A stretch of DNA of 32,634 nt from CAZKKF01 sp964553285 (GCA_964553285.1 CAZKKF010000009.1:1-32634), one strand, 5' to 3'. Positions 23,791-32,233 are shown, counted from the stretch's first letter. A program made the numbers and translations. Notes: generated by a model from the sequence alone, not told the origin.

Positions 23791-23864
23791 TATAATGTAT
23801 GGACAGACTTTCTCAAAGGAAGGTCTCGTACGAGACATTATCAGTTTTAGAGTTTAGTTGATAA
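23791..23864 (+). promoter_or_regulatory. pilA promoter and structured leader
   Basis: TATAAT (23791-23796) should start transcription near 23803, leaving a 60-base leader before ATG 23865. The leader has a perfect 14-base palindrome GTCTCGTACGAGAC (23823-23836) and an overlapping AGAC/GTCT pairing. This is one of the few genes here with a real 5' leader, suggesting mRNA-level control or stability. Confidence 0.5.
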
Positions 23865-24320
23865 ATGCAAATGAAAAAAATACGTCAGTCACGGGGTTTT
23901 ACACTGATAGAACTGCTGGTGGTTATAGCCATTATCGGTATCCTGTCTTCTATTGTTTTGGCAAGCCTAAACAGCGCTCGCTCTCGCGGAGCTGATGCGG
24001 CCATCAAGTCAAACCTAAATACCGTAAGGTTACAGGCCGAGATATTTGCCGAATCAAACAACGGTAGCTATGGTTCCTTTACTGCGGGAATTTGCCCAAC
24101 TTCTACAGGCTCTTCCAACATGTTCCAGGATCCCACAGTAGTACAGGCTATAATGGCGGCCACCTCGGCTTCAGCCGGATCCAATAGATGTGGCGCAAAC
24201 GGAACCGCATGGGCTGTAAGTGTGCAGTTGAGATCGAACACATCACAATTCTGGTGTGTTGACTCGAATGGAGTGGCTATTACAAGGACATCCCTACATA
24301 CGTCTACGTCCTGCTCCTAG
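23865..24320 (+). CDS. pilA: Type IV major prepilin (PilA-like)
   Basis: The prepilin has a short basic leader peptide cut at SRG/FTLIELLVVIAIIGIL. The Phe+1 and Glu+5 and the hydrophobic alpha-1 helix are all present. The 151-residue product has a small, Ser/Thr/Ala-rich globular domain with four Cys that could form two disulfides. Its own promoter, structured leader and the strong terminator behind it suggest this is the main pilin. ATG 23865 or the in-frame ATG 23871 could be used. Confidence 0.9.
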   Translation: MQMKKIRQSRGFTLIELLVVIAIIGILSSIVLASLNSARSRGADAAIKSNLNTVRLQAEIFAESNNGSYGSFTAGICPTSTGSSNMFQDPTVVQAIMAATSASAGSNRCGANGTAWAVSVQLRSNTSQFWCVDSNGVAITRTSLHTSTSCS

Positions 24321-24347
24321 TGTCTAGTATCCAAGAGTTTTTCTCTT

Positions 24348-24380
24348 ACAAACAACCCGCCTGTGCGGGTTGTTTGTTTA
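24348..24380 (+). terminator. Terminator after pilA
   Basis: A perfect 13-bp stem, ACAAACAACCCGC (24348-24360) with 24365-24377, encloses a CTGT loop and is followed by a T-rich tail. It separates the abundant pilin transcript from pilD. Confidence 0.8.
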
Positions 24381-24397
24381 TGGGGCATAATATGGGT

Positions 24398-25210
24398 ATG
24401 ACTACAGGCATAATACTTTTCTTCTTTCTAGGAGCGATTATGGGCAGTTTTGTAAACGTGCTTGTATCCAGGCGCCATAGCGGCATGTCTCTGCTCGGTC
24501 GCTCCAGGTGCTTTTCCTGCGGCAGGGCCTTGCACTGGCACGAGCTGGTGCCGCTTCTCTCTTTCTTCTTTCTGCGCGGGCGGTGCGCTTCCTGCAAAGC
24601 GAGGATTTCTCCGGAGTACCCTCTAGTAGAGCTTTTGTCGGGCGTCTTTGTTGCCGCCGCCTGGTATGCCTTCGCTATGAGGTATGCGCCTCTCATACAA
24701 AACAGCGCTCTCGCCACTGCGCTCTTCGTGTCTGCTGTGCTTTTCTTTATGGCGCTCATTGCCATTGCCGCCTACGACATCAGGCACACCATCATTCCAA
24801 ACCGCTGGGCCATGTGGACTTTTGCTCTCGCGGCCATGTATGCCCTCATGCTCTCTGCCGCTTTTTCCGATGCGGGCATCTTTGTCTCCGGCCTTGCCGG
24901 AAGCGCGGCGCTCTTTGTCTTCTTCTCCCTGGTCTTTCTTGTGACCGGCGGCAGGGGGATGGGTTTTGGCGATGCCAAGCTTTCTCTCGGTATCGGCATG
25001 TTTCTTGGGCTGTCTCTTGCTCTCTCCGCCACTGCTCTGGCTTTTTGGATCGGCGCGGCCTTTGCGCTCCTTGCCATGTTTTTGAGAAAAGTGCATTTGT
25101 GGAGGCGCGGCAAAGATATTACAATGAAAAGCGAAGTGCCGTTCGCTCCGTTCCTGGTTTTGGGAGCGTTTCTCTCTTATGTCCTTGATATCAATATATT
25201 CTTCAGGTAA
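24398..25210 (+). CDS. pilD: Prepilin peptidase / N-methyltransferase PilD
   Basis: This aspartic membrane protease cleaves prepilin leaders and methylates the new N terminus. The 270-residue protein has the N-terminal GAIMGSFVNVLVSR signature and the two Cys pairs of the methylase zinc loop (CFSCG and CASC). The two catalytic Asp motifs are AAYDIRHTIIPN and GMGFGDAKL, within multiple membrane helices. ATG 24398 is chosen because CATAAT (24386-24391) ends six bases upstream; the longer frame overlaps the pilA terminator. Confidence 0.92.
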   Translation: MTTGIILFFFLGAIMGSFVNVLVSRRHSGMSLLGRSRCFSCGRALHWHELVPLLSFFFLRGRCASCKARISPEYPLVELLSGVFVAAAWYAFAMRYAPLIQNSALATALFVSAVLFFMALIAIAAYDIRHTIIPNRWAMWTFALAAMYALMLSAAFSDAGIFVSGLAGSAALFVFFSLVFLVTGGRGMGFGDAKLSLGIGMFLGLSLALSATALAFWIGAAFALLAMFLRKVHLWRRGKDITMKSEVPFAPFLVLGAFLSYVLDINIFFR

Positions 25211-25856
25211 AAAGCGCAAAGCGCTCCACAAAAGGGCCTCCGCTTCCTCGCGCGGATTTACTCTGGTGGAGATGATCATCACCCTTGGTATAGCGGGCAT
25301 GATCTTTGCCGTGGTGCTTTTCAACCAGGGAGATTTTATAGACAGGTTTGCGCTTTCGTCTGCGGCCACCGACTTTGAACTCATGGTGCGCCAGGCGCAG
25401 GTCTTTGGCGTTTCGGTGAGGGAGTTCTCTCCGTCATCAAGCGAGTTTCAGATAGCGTACGGGGTGTCCGTCATCCTGTCTTCCCTGGTGTCGGGAGGCG
25501 ATTCCTTTGCCATCTCTTTTGCCGACAGGGGAGCGCGAAACGGCTTCTATGACGGCACCGCGACCTGCGTGGTGGACTCTTCTTCCGAATGTCTGCAGAG
25601 GTTCAACTTTGAGCGTGGCATTCGCATCTCCAATATATGCTTCATTCCTCACAGCGGTCCGGAGCAGTGCGGTGGCGTGGCCAGGACGGATATCACCTTC
25701 AACCGCCCCGACCCCGCGGCGCGCATTGTTTTGATAGACGGCGCAAGCGAAATCATACCCATGCCAATCAAAGGGGTTAGAATAGAGTTTGAGTCTCCCA
25801 GGGGCAATAAACGCTCCGTGGTGGTGTTCATCACGGGCCAAATATCACTGCAATGA
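25179..25856 (+). CDS. Minor prepilin 1
   Basis: This is a 225-residue protein with a prepilin signal, SSRGFTLVEMIITLGIAGM (about residues 23-41), containing Glu+5, followed by a beta-rich C-terminal domain. It is probably a GspH/FimT-type minor pilin that helps prime pilus assembly; the exact class is uncertain. Its start overlaps the pilD end by 32 bases, and its stop overlaps the next gene (ATGA), so the minor pilins form a coupled group. Confidence 0.85.
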   Translation: MSLISIYSSGKKRKALHKRASASSRGFTLVEMIITLGIAGMIFAVVLFNQGDFIDRFALSSAATDFELMVRQAQVFGVSVREFSPSSSEFQIAYGVSVILSSLVSGGDSFAISFADRGARNGFYDGTATCVVDSSSECLQRFNFERGIRISNICFIPHSGPEQCGGVARTDITFNRPDPAARIVLIDGASEIIPMPIKGVRIEFESPRGNKRSVVVFITGQISLQ

Positions 25857-26440
25857 TAAAACACTCATCCAGGCAAACCCGTTTTGGCAAAGCCGCTTCC
25901 TCGCGCGGCTTTACTCTGGTGGAGCTTATGGTGGCCATATCGCTCTTTCTTGTGGTGCTCACCATTTCTCTCGGCTCCATCACCAGCATCTTTGAGGCCA
26001 ACAGAAAGTCCCAGTCTTTGAAAGCCATAATGACCAACCTAAACTTCGCTATGGAGATAATGTCCCGCGATATCCGCTTTGGCACGCGGTATCACTGCGG
26101 CGAGAGCGGCGTTTTGTCGGAGCCGCAAAACTGCACTTCGGGAGATTCGGCCATAGCTTTCAGGTCGCTTGACGGAGAGGATGTCGTGTACAGATTGCAG
26201 GGAAGCGGTGTGGAGAGGTCCATCAACGGCGGCGCGTTCCTGCCTCTTACCGCGCCGGAGATACATGTACAGGACCTGAAATTCTTTGTGCTTGGCGCGG
26301 GGCAAAACGACGAGGCCGCTTTTCTCCAGCCGAAGGCCCTGATACTCATTCGCGGCTATGCCGGAGAGCGGCCCTCTTCGCGCTCGACTTTTGTTTTGCA
26401 GACCACCGTCTCCCAAAGGGTGCTTGATACGGAAATATGA
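25853..26440 (+). CDS. Minor prepilin 2 (PilW-like)
   Basis: This 195-residue protein has the type IV prepilin signal SSRGFTLVELMVAISLFLVV (Glu+5 present). A helix containing MEIMSRDIRFG resembles the early part of PilW/GspJ minor pilins. Both its start and end overlap neighbours by four bases, indicating translational coupling. Confidence 0.85.
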   Translation: MIKHSSRQTRFGKAASSRGFTLVELMVAISLFLVVLTISLGSITSIFEANRKSQSLKAIMTNLNFAMEIMSRDIRFGTRYHCGESGVLSEPQNCTSGDSAIAFRSLDGEDVVYRLQGSGVERSINGGAFLPLTAPEIHVQDLKFFVLGAGQNDEAAFLQPKALILIRGYAGERPSSRSTFVLQTTVSQRVLDTEI

Positions 26441-26985
26441 TGATGACAAAAAATACACAATCAGGTTTTACTATTCTTGAAACGCTCTTGGCGCTGTCCA
26501 TACTTATTGTGGCGCTGACCGCCGCTTTTTCCGCCGCCCAAAGCGGCCTGTCGTCATCCATGGCTTCCCGCGACCAGGTGCTCGCCTTCCACTTTGCCCA
26601 GGAGGGGGTGGAGGTTATCCGCAACATGAGGGACGAGAACGGCCTGCGCGATATCCACTGGCTCACCGGCATATCAAACAACGTGAACGACCCGTGCTAC
26701 TTTGGCAATTTTTGCGCGGTGGACTCTCCGGCCAAGACGTCCGTGCGATGCGGCAACGAACACGACGACTGCTCCGTATTGAGGCAGGACACTTCCCAGT
26801 CATCCATCACCTACGGCATGTATGGCATCGCAAACAGCTCCTGGATGGCAACCCCCTTCAAACGCTCGATTGTCATTGAGGCACTGAATCCAAGCGAAAT
26901 AGCCATCACCGTGAGGATTACCTGGACCAGAGGCACCGCCACCAGAAGTTTTGCGGTCAGGGAAAACCTGCTGAATTGGCAATAA
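26437..26985 (+). CDS. Minor prepilin 3 (PilV/GspI-like)
   Basis: This 182-residue protein has the prepilin signal QSGFTILETLLALSILIVAL (Glu+5 present). FHFAQEGVEVIRNMRDEN resembles the AxxxAxxxLExxRN region of PilV-type minor pilins. Four Cys lie in the centre of the globular domain. It overlaps the previous gene by four bases. Confidence 0.85.
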   Translation: MMMTKNTQSGFTILETLLALSILIVALTAAFSAAQSGLSSSMASRDQVLAFHFAQEGVEVIRNMRDENGLRDIHWLTGISNNVNDPCYFGNFCAVDSPAKTSVRCGNEHDDCSVLRQDTSQSSITYGMYGIANSSWMATPFKRSIVIEALNPSEIAITVRITWTRGTATRSFAVRENLLNWQ

Positions 26986-26991
26986 ACTTTC

Positions 26992-27489
26992 ATGAAAAAA
27001 AACATTACCAAAAATAAAAACGCGGGCCGTTTGGACAGGGGAGTAACTCTCTATATCGCCATTGTGGTAACAAGCGCCATTTTGCTTGTCTCCTTTGCCA
27101 TCACCAACGTTACCTTAAAGCAATCCGGCATCTCCTCCATAAACCAGGATTCCCACGCGGCCTTCTATGCCGCCGACAGCGGAGCGGAGTGCGCTCTGTA
27201 CTGGGACATGGCGGGCACCACCGGCACGGCTTTTTCTACAACCTCTCAGTCTGTGATTTTCTGTAATGTTGATGCAAACAATCCGTTGAACAACAACATA
27301 GCTGTCGGCGGTGTTGCCACGAGCACCTTCATGCTCACTTTTCATCCGCAGCCTTACTGTGCCCATGTTTTTGTAGCCAAATACTTTGAAGACGGACAGG
27401 CAAGGACCGCCATAGAGTCCAAGGGGTACAACACCTGCGAAGAGGGCAACATACGAAGGGTGGAGCGCGCCGTGAGGATAACCTACTAA
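26992..27489 (+). CDS. PilX-like minor pilin
   Basis: This 165-residue protein has the N-terminal segment RGVTLYIAIVVTSAILLVS, a pilin-type helix that lacks the Glu+5 found in the others. It is followed by the AAFYAADSGAECALYWD motif seen in PilX-type proteins. The missing Glu suggests a tip or adaptor position rather than a shaft role. It starts six bases after the previous stop and ends the minor pilin group. Confidence 0.78.
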   Translation: MKKNITKNKNAGRLDRGVTLYIAIVVTSAILLVSFAITNVTLKQSGISSINQDSHAAFYAADSGAECALYWDMAGTTGTAFSTTSQSVIFCNVDANNPLNNNIAVGGVATSTFMLTFHPQPYCAHVFVAKYFEDGQARTAIESKGYNTCEEGNIRRVERAVRITY

Positions 27490-27497
27490 CCCCTTCC

Positions 27498-27552
27498 AAG
27501 GTGAGACCTCCGGATGCACGTGGCCCGCGCGCCCGCGCCGAGGCCTCACCTT
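27498..27552. repeat. Large inverted repeat after the pilus locus
   Basis: AAGGTGAGACCTC (27498-27510) pairs with GAGGCCTCACCTT (27540-27552) with one mismatch, around a very GC-rich 29-base loop. There is no T-run, so it is an mRNA-stabilising hairpin, a weak terminator or a mobile hairpin. Confidence 0.5.
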
Positions 27553-27568
27553 AGCCCCAATTTTGCCC

Positions 27569-27597
27569 TTGACTTCCACACCCGACTATGATACAAT
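27569..27597 (+). promoter_or_regulatory. Strong promoter upstream of ligA
   Basis: TTGACT (27569-27574), a 17-base spacer and TACAAT (27592-27597) form this promoter. Transcription would start about 55 bases before ATG 27660. A second, weaker box, TAAAGT (27647-27652), lies seven bases before the ATG, so a leaderless form is also possible. Confidence 0.65.
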
Positions 27598-27659
27598 AAG
27601 GGGAGGAGGCACTATTTTTTGTAAAAGCGACAAGGCCGATTTGTGGTAAAGTTAGGGCC

Positions 27660-29699
27660 ATGGACAAGGTTTCAAAGGCGCCCAAAGAGGCGAAAGACAG
27701 GGCGGCAAAGCTGAGGGAAGCTATAAATAAATACCGGTATGAATACCATGTGCTCGACCAGTCAAGCATTTCTCCTGAAGCTCTGGATTCTCTCAAGTAC
27801 GAGCTTGTCGCGCTTGAGGAAAAATATCCGGAGCTTGTCAGGGCGGACTCTCCCACCCAGAGGGTGGCGGGCGAGCCTTTAAAAAAGTTTGCCAAGGTGA
27901 GGCACGAAGTGCCGCAGTGGTCTTTTAACGATGCTTTTTCGGAAGAAGATCTGCGCGCTTTTGATGCCAGGGTCAGAAAAATCTTGCTTGCAAATGGCAT
28001 CAAGGATGAGCCTTCTTACGTGTGTGAATTGAAAATTGACGGCCTCAAGGTGGTGTATGAGTATCGCAAGGGTATGTTTTTTCGCGGTGCGACCCGAGGC
28101 AACGGGGTGGTGGGCGAAGACGTAACGCTAAATGTCAAAACCATAGAATCCCTGCCGCTCTCCCTCAGTCGGCCGGTGGATATTATTGCGGAAGGAGAAG
28201 TGTACATGCGAAAGTCGGTGCTTGAAGCGATCAACAAAGAGAGGCGCTCTCACGGCGAGGAGCCATATGCCAATCCGAGAAACATTGCCGCAGGCTCTAT
28301 ACGCCAGCTTGATCCAAAAGTTGCCGCTTCAAGAAAGCTTGGCGTTTTTATCTATGACGTAGCGAGGTTTGGAGTTGGCGCCGGAGGGGATTTTGACACC
28401 CAGTACGAAGAGCTCAATTTGTTGAAGGAACTTGGTTTTCCGGTAAACAAACATTTCAAGCAGGTGCACGGCATAGATGAGGTTATCAAATACTGGAAAA
28501 ACTGGCAGAAAAAAGCGCCGGATGAGGATTATCTTATTGACGGCATTGTGGTCAAGGTAAACGAGCGCCGTTTGCAGGAAGCGCTCGGCTTTACGGGCAA
28601 GGCGCCGCGCTTTGCCATTGCCATGAAGTTTCCGGCCGAGCAGGTTACCACCAAGGTAAACGACATAATTTTTCAGGTAGGTCGTACGGGGGTCATTACT
28701 CCGGTTGCGGTTTTGGAGCCGGTGCTGGTGTACGGCTCGGTGGTGTCGCGCGCCACTTTGCACAATGAAGACGAGATAAAGCGCCTTGATGTGCGAGTGG
28801 GGGACACGGTCATTTTGCAGAAGGCCGGAGATGTCATACCGGATATAGTGAAGGTATTGCCGGAATTGCGCACAGGCAAAGAAAAGCCATTCTCTTTTCC
28901 CACGCACCTGCCTCAGTGCGGAGGGGACGGCTCGGTGGAGCGCATAGCGGGGCAGGCCGCGTACAGATGCAAATATCCGGGTTCGGTTTTTGAGAGGCTG
29001 AGGAAGCTTGAGTATTTTGTATCCAAAAAAGCTCTTGATATATCAGGTCTTGGCCCGCGCATTATCACTACCTTGATGGACAATGGTTTGGTGGCAAACT
29101 TTGACGACATCTTTACTCTAAAAGAAGGGGATATATCAGCACTTCCCGGCTTTGCCGATATCTCTGCCAAAAACATTGTTGCCTCTATTGATAGCGCAAG
29201 GAAAGTTTCTCTGGCAAGACTTTTGGCAGGACTCTCCATACCTCAGGTGGGAGAGGAGACGGCCATAGACATAGCCGGGCATTTCAAAACCATGGAAGCT
29301 CTGCAAAAAGCCTCGGCGGATGATTTGATGAAGATAGACGGTGTTGGGCGGGTGGTTGCCGACTCGGTGGTGTCGTGGTTTTCGGACGCAGACAACTCGG
29401 CACTGCTGTCGCGCCTACTAAAGCATATATCCGTACAAAGCGCCGGAGTGGGCAGGAGAAGCAGCGTGGGCGCTGTTTCCGGCAAAGTCTTTGTGCTCAC
29501 CGGCACTTTGGAGCGCCTTTCCAGGGATGAGGCAAAGGAGAAGATAAGGCTTGCGGGCGGCTCGGTGTCGTCTTCTGTTTCCTCCAAAACCGACTATGTG
29601 GTGGCGGGCGAAAATGCGGGCGACAAATACGACAAAGCCCTGGAGCTTGGGGTGAAGATACTTGGCGAAAAGGACTTCCTCGCCCTTTTCCGGGAATAG
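27660..29699 (+). CDS. ligA: NAD+-dependent DNA ligase LigA
   Basis: This enzyme seals nicks in replication and repair by adenylating a lysine with NAD+. The 679 residues contain the Ia domain (YRYEYHVLDQ), the adenylation motif CELKIDGLKVVYEY with Lys about 125, and GATRGNGVVGEDVT. They also contain the nucleotide-binding motif YLIDGIVVKVN and the OB fold. Four helix-hairpin-helix units (about 510-577) and a C-terminal BRCT domain (about 606-676) follow. The zinc finger between OB and HhH is degenerate: the first Cys of THCPxC is Leu (THLPQC), and the fourth Cys after YRC is missing. Otherwise the protein is full length. Confidence 0.95.
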   Translation: MDKVSKAPKEAKDRAAKLREAINKYRYEYHVLDQSSISPEALDSLKYELVALEEKYPELVRADSPTQRVAGEPLKKFAKVRHEVPQWSFNDAFSEEDLRAFDARVRKILLANGIKDEPSYVCELKIDGLKVVYEYRKGMFFRGATRGNGVVGEDVTLNVKTIESLPLSLSRPVDIIAEGEVYMRKSVLEAINKERRSHGEEPYANPRNIAAGSIRQLDPKVAASRKLGVFIYDVARFGVGAGGDFDTQYEELNLLKELGFPVNKHFKQVHGIDEVIKYWKNWQKKAPDEDYLIDGIVVKVNERRLQEALGFTGKAPRFAIAMKFPAEQVTTKVNDIIFQVGRTGVITPVAVLEPVLVYGSVVSRATLHNEDEIKRLDVRVGDTVILQKAGDVIPDIVKVLPELRTGKEKPFSFPTHLPQCGGDGSVERIAGQAAYRCKYPGSVFERLRKLEYFVSKKALDISGLGPRIITTLMDNGLVANFDDIFTLKEGDISALPGFADISAKNIVASIDSARKVSLARLLAGLSIPQVGEETAIDIAGHFKTMEALQKASADDLMKIDGVGRVVADSVVSWFSDADNSALLSRLLKHISVQSAGVGRRSSVGAVSGKVFVLTGTLERLSRDEAKEKIRLAGGSVSSSVSSKTDYVVAGENAGDKYDKALELGVKILGEKDFLALFRE

Positions 29700-29724
29700 G
29701 CCCGCCGTGTTAGGATAGAGGGCA

Positions 29725-30018
29725 ATGATTGGCAAAGACGACATACGGCATCTGGCCTCCCTCTCCCGCGTATCTATATCGGAGGAAGAGGCGGCGAGTT
29801 TTGAAAAGGAGATAGAGCCGGTGCTTGAATATGTGTCCAAGGTAAAGGCACTCAACTTGCCGGAGGGCGCAGGCGCGCAGGATTATTTTCCGAAGAACAT
29901 TTTGCGCGAAGACGGCGAGCCGCGTGTTACGGCGGAAGAGGACAGAAGCGTCATTTTGGATAACGCCCCTCGCTCCCAAGACGGTTTTTTTGAAGTGAAG
30001 AAAGTGCTCGGCCAATAA
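29725..30018 (+). CDS. gatC: Asp-tRNA(Asn)/Glu-tRNA(Gln) amidotransferase subunit C
   Basis: This is the 97-residue small subunit that wraps and stabilises GatA in the transamidosome. It starts with the typical DIRHLASLSRVSISEEEAAS and contains EIEPVLEYVSKVKALN and the C-terminal ILDNAPRSQDGFFEVKKVL. TAGGAT (29711-29716) is eight bases before ATG 29725. gatA follows after five bases. Confidence 0.93.
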   Translation: MIGKDDIRHLASLSRVSISEEEAASFEKEIEPVLEYVSKVKALNLPEGAGAQDYFPKNILREDGEPRVTAEEDRSVILDNAPRSQDGFFEVKKVLGQ

Positions 30019-30023
30019 CTAAG

Positions 30024-31430
30024 ATGAACGAGATAAACAAACTTTCAATCACGGAGTCTCTGGAGCGCATAGAAAAAGGCTCTCTTTCAAGGGGTGAACT
30101 TTTCTCCGCCTTTTATGATTTTGCAAAAGACAATGACAAAAAGATAAACGGTTTTCTTGAGATATTTGATGTGTCTTCAGGTGACGCAGAGAAGGCGGAA
30201 GGCCCGCTTGCCGGCATGCCCATCGCCATAAAAGACAATCTTTGTTTCAAGGGGCACAGAGCATCGGCCGCTTCGCGCATTCTTGATGGTTTTGTTGCAC
30301 CTTATACCGCTACTGCGGTGCAGAGGCTTTTGGATGCGGGCGCGGTTATTACAGGGCGCACCAATATGGACGAGTTTGCCATGGGTTCATCCACGGAAAA
30401 CTCCGCTTTCGGCGTTACCAAAAATCCGCACGACGAAGAGAGGGTGGCGGGAGGATCTTCCGGCGGCTCCGCCGCCGTGGTCGCCCTGGGAGAAGCCATT
30501 GCCGCGCTGGGTTCTGAGACTGGCGGCTCCATACGCCAGCCGGCGAGCTTTTGCGGAGTGGTCGGCCTGAAGCCCACATACGGAGCGGTGTCGCGCCACG
30601 GCCTCATGGCCATGGGCTCTTCTCTCGACCAGATAGGCCCTATTGCCAAAACCGTTTCCGATACGGAGCTTGTTTTCAATATCATAAAAGGTCGCGACAA
30701 AATGGATGCCACTTCTTTTTATCCGGAAAGCGCCGCCTCTGCGGATTTTGCCAAGGTGATAGGCGTGCCCAAGGGCATCACTTCCTGGGAGGGAATAGAT
30801 AAGGAGGTGGTTGATAATTTCAACGAGAGCGTAGAGAAGCTAAAATCGCTGGGCTACGAGATACGAGAAATAGACTTGCCGAATCTGCCTTATGCGTTGG
30901 CCGTGTACTACATCATCATGCCGGCGGAAGTTTCTTCAAACCTGGCGCGCTTTGACGGCGTGAAGTACGGGGCAAAGAAAGAAGGCCGCGACTTGCTTGA
31001 AGATTATATGAACACGCGCGGCGAATATTTTGGCAGGGAAGCGAGGCGCAGGATACTGCTCGGCACCTATGTTCTGTCCTCCGGATATTATGACGCTTTC
31101 TACGGCTCGGCTATAAAAGCAAAGTCGCTCATTACCGGCGAGATAAAGCGGGCCTTTTCTGAAGTGTCGGCCATCATTACTCCCACCACTCCCACGCCGG
31201 CTTTCAAGATAGGCGAGAAGACAAAAGACCCTCTTTCCATGTATATGGCCGACATGTTTACCGTATCCGCAAACATCTCCGGCGTTCCGGCTATCTCCGT
31301 GCCGTCTGGTTTTGCGCAAAAGGAGGGCAAGTCACTGCCCTTGGGGCTTCATATAATGAGCGATCACTTTCGCGAAGACATACTTTTCCGCATGGGCAAG
31401 GAATTTTTGGGAGAAAATGTGGCACAATAG
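30024..31430 (+). CDS. gatA: Asp-tRNA(Asn)/Glu-tRNA(Gln) amidotransferase subunit A
   Basis: This amidase-signature enzyme releases ammonia from glutamine for conversion of Glu-tRNA(Gln) or Asp-tRNA(Asn). The 468 residues hold the Ser-cisSer-Lys triad: Lys in MPIAIKDNLCFKG (about 69), cis-Ser in VAGGSSGGSAAVVA (about 144) and the nucleophile in SETGGSIRQPASFCG (about 168). The C-terminal PTTPTPAF and VSANISGVPAISVPSG segments are typical. gatB is not in the window. Confidence 0.95.
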   Translation: MNEINKLSITESLERIEKGSLSRGELFSAFYDFAKDNDKKINGFLEIFDVSSGDAEKAEGPLAGMPIAIKDNLCFKGHRASAASRILDGFVAPYTATAVQRLLDAGAVITGRTNMDEFAMGSSTENSAFGVTKNPHDEERVAGGSSGGSAAVVALGEAIAALGSETGGSIRQPASFCGVVGLKPTYGAVSRHGLMAMGSSLDQIGPIAKTVSDTELVFNIIKGRDKMDATSFYPESAASADFAKVIGVPKGITSWEGIDKEVVDNFNESVEKLKSLGYEIREIDLPNLPYALAVYYIIMPAEVSSNLARFDGVKYGAKKEGRDLLEDYMNTRGEYFGREARRRILLGTYVLSSGYYDAFYGSAIKAKSLITGEIKRAFSEVSAIITPTTPTPAFKIGEKTKDPLSMYMADMFTVSANISGVPAISVPSGFAQKEGKSLPLGLHIMSDHFREDILFRMGKEFLGENVAQ

Positions 31431-31449
31431 TTAGGGTAACTTTATTGCC

Positions 31450-32115
31450 ATGGCCGAACCAGGAGGACAAAAAAAAGAAGCGCCAAAAAAACCTGCATCC
31501 TCACCGGAGCAGGACTTGGTGTTTGCTCTTTTCGGGCTTGTGATCTTGTCGGCCCTTCTCGGCAGATTGGCTTTTTGGTTTGGAGGCAGTTCCGGCTCCG
31601 TGTCTGTTTTGTTCGACTTTGAGCCTTTTGCGAGATATTTTGGCGATGTGTGGTATCCGCGCCTGCGCTTTGTCTCCTACCTAATTTCAATCCTGGCTTT
31701 TATCGGCATATGTTATGCGGTATCCCGCACTTCAAAAATCGCCAAAGCCGAGAGGATAAAATACAACACCGCTCCGATAAGCGAAGCGGCGAGTGTGCCC
31801 AGGAACGGCCATTGGGAAAAGGTCATGGCGCATCTCAATTCCCAAAATCCCAACGATTGGAAGGTGGCCATCATTGAAGCGGACATTATGCTTGATGAAC
31901 TTTTGGACAAGATGGGCTATCAGGGGGCCACAATAGGCGACAAGCTAAAGACCGTGGAGCAGTCGGACTTCCTCACTTTGAACGAAGCCTGGGAAGCTCA
32001 CAAAGTTAGAAACCAAATAGCCCACGAAGGCGCGGCCTTCATGCTCTCCGACAGGGAAGCAAGACGGGTTATGTCCCTCTACGAAAAAGTCTTCAGAGAG
32101 TTTGGGGTGGTGTGA
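31450..32115 (+). CDS. Membrane protein with HEPN-like cytosolic domain
   Basis: This 221-residue protein has a polar, Lys-rich N terminus and two membrane helices (VFALFGLVILSALLGRLAFW, and VSYLISILAFIGICYAV at about 76-92). A helical cytosolic domain of about 110 residues follows. That domain contains AIIEADIMLDELLDKMGY and, in its last third, KVRNQIAHEGAAF, which fits the RxxxxH motif of HEPN domains. Many HEPN proteins are RNases or bind nucleotides; a catalytic role here is only possible. It follows gatA after 19 bases and may be co-transcribed. I know no named family. Confidence 0.65.
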   Translation: MAEPGGQKKEAPKKPASSPEQDLVFALFGLVILSALLGRLAFWFGGSSGSVSVLFDFEPFARYFGDVWYPRLRFVSYLISILAFIGICYAVSRTSKIAKAERIKYNTAPISEAASVPRNGHWEKVMAHLNSQNPNDWKVAIIEADIMLDELLDKMGYQGATIGDKLKTVEQSDFLTLNEAWEAHKVRNQIAHEGAAFMLSDREARRVMSLYEKVFREFGVV

Positions 32116-32162
32116 GTTGATGCTTGAAATTATTCACAAATAAGAGTAGAATGCCGTGCTAT

Positions 32163-32233
32163 AGCGGGGTGGAGGAGTAGTACCTCGGCAGGCTCATAAC
32201 CTGCAGGCATCAGTGCAATTCTGGTCCCCGCGA
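32163..32233 (+). tRNA. Initiator tRNA-fMet(CAU), unusual D and T loops
   Basis: The acceptor is GCGGGG/CCCCGC with a mismatched first pair (A1 opposite G72). The D stem GAGG/CCTC has A11-U24. The anticodon stem GCAGG/CCTGC has loop CTCATAA. The unpaired end and A11-U24 are initiator hallmarks. The T loop reads TGCAATT instead of TTCAANT, and the D loop AGTAGTA lacks the GG pair. CCA is not encoded. Confidence 0.85.
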
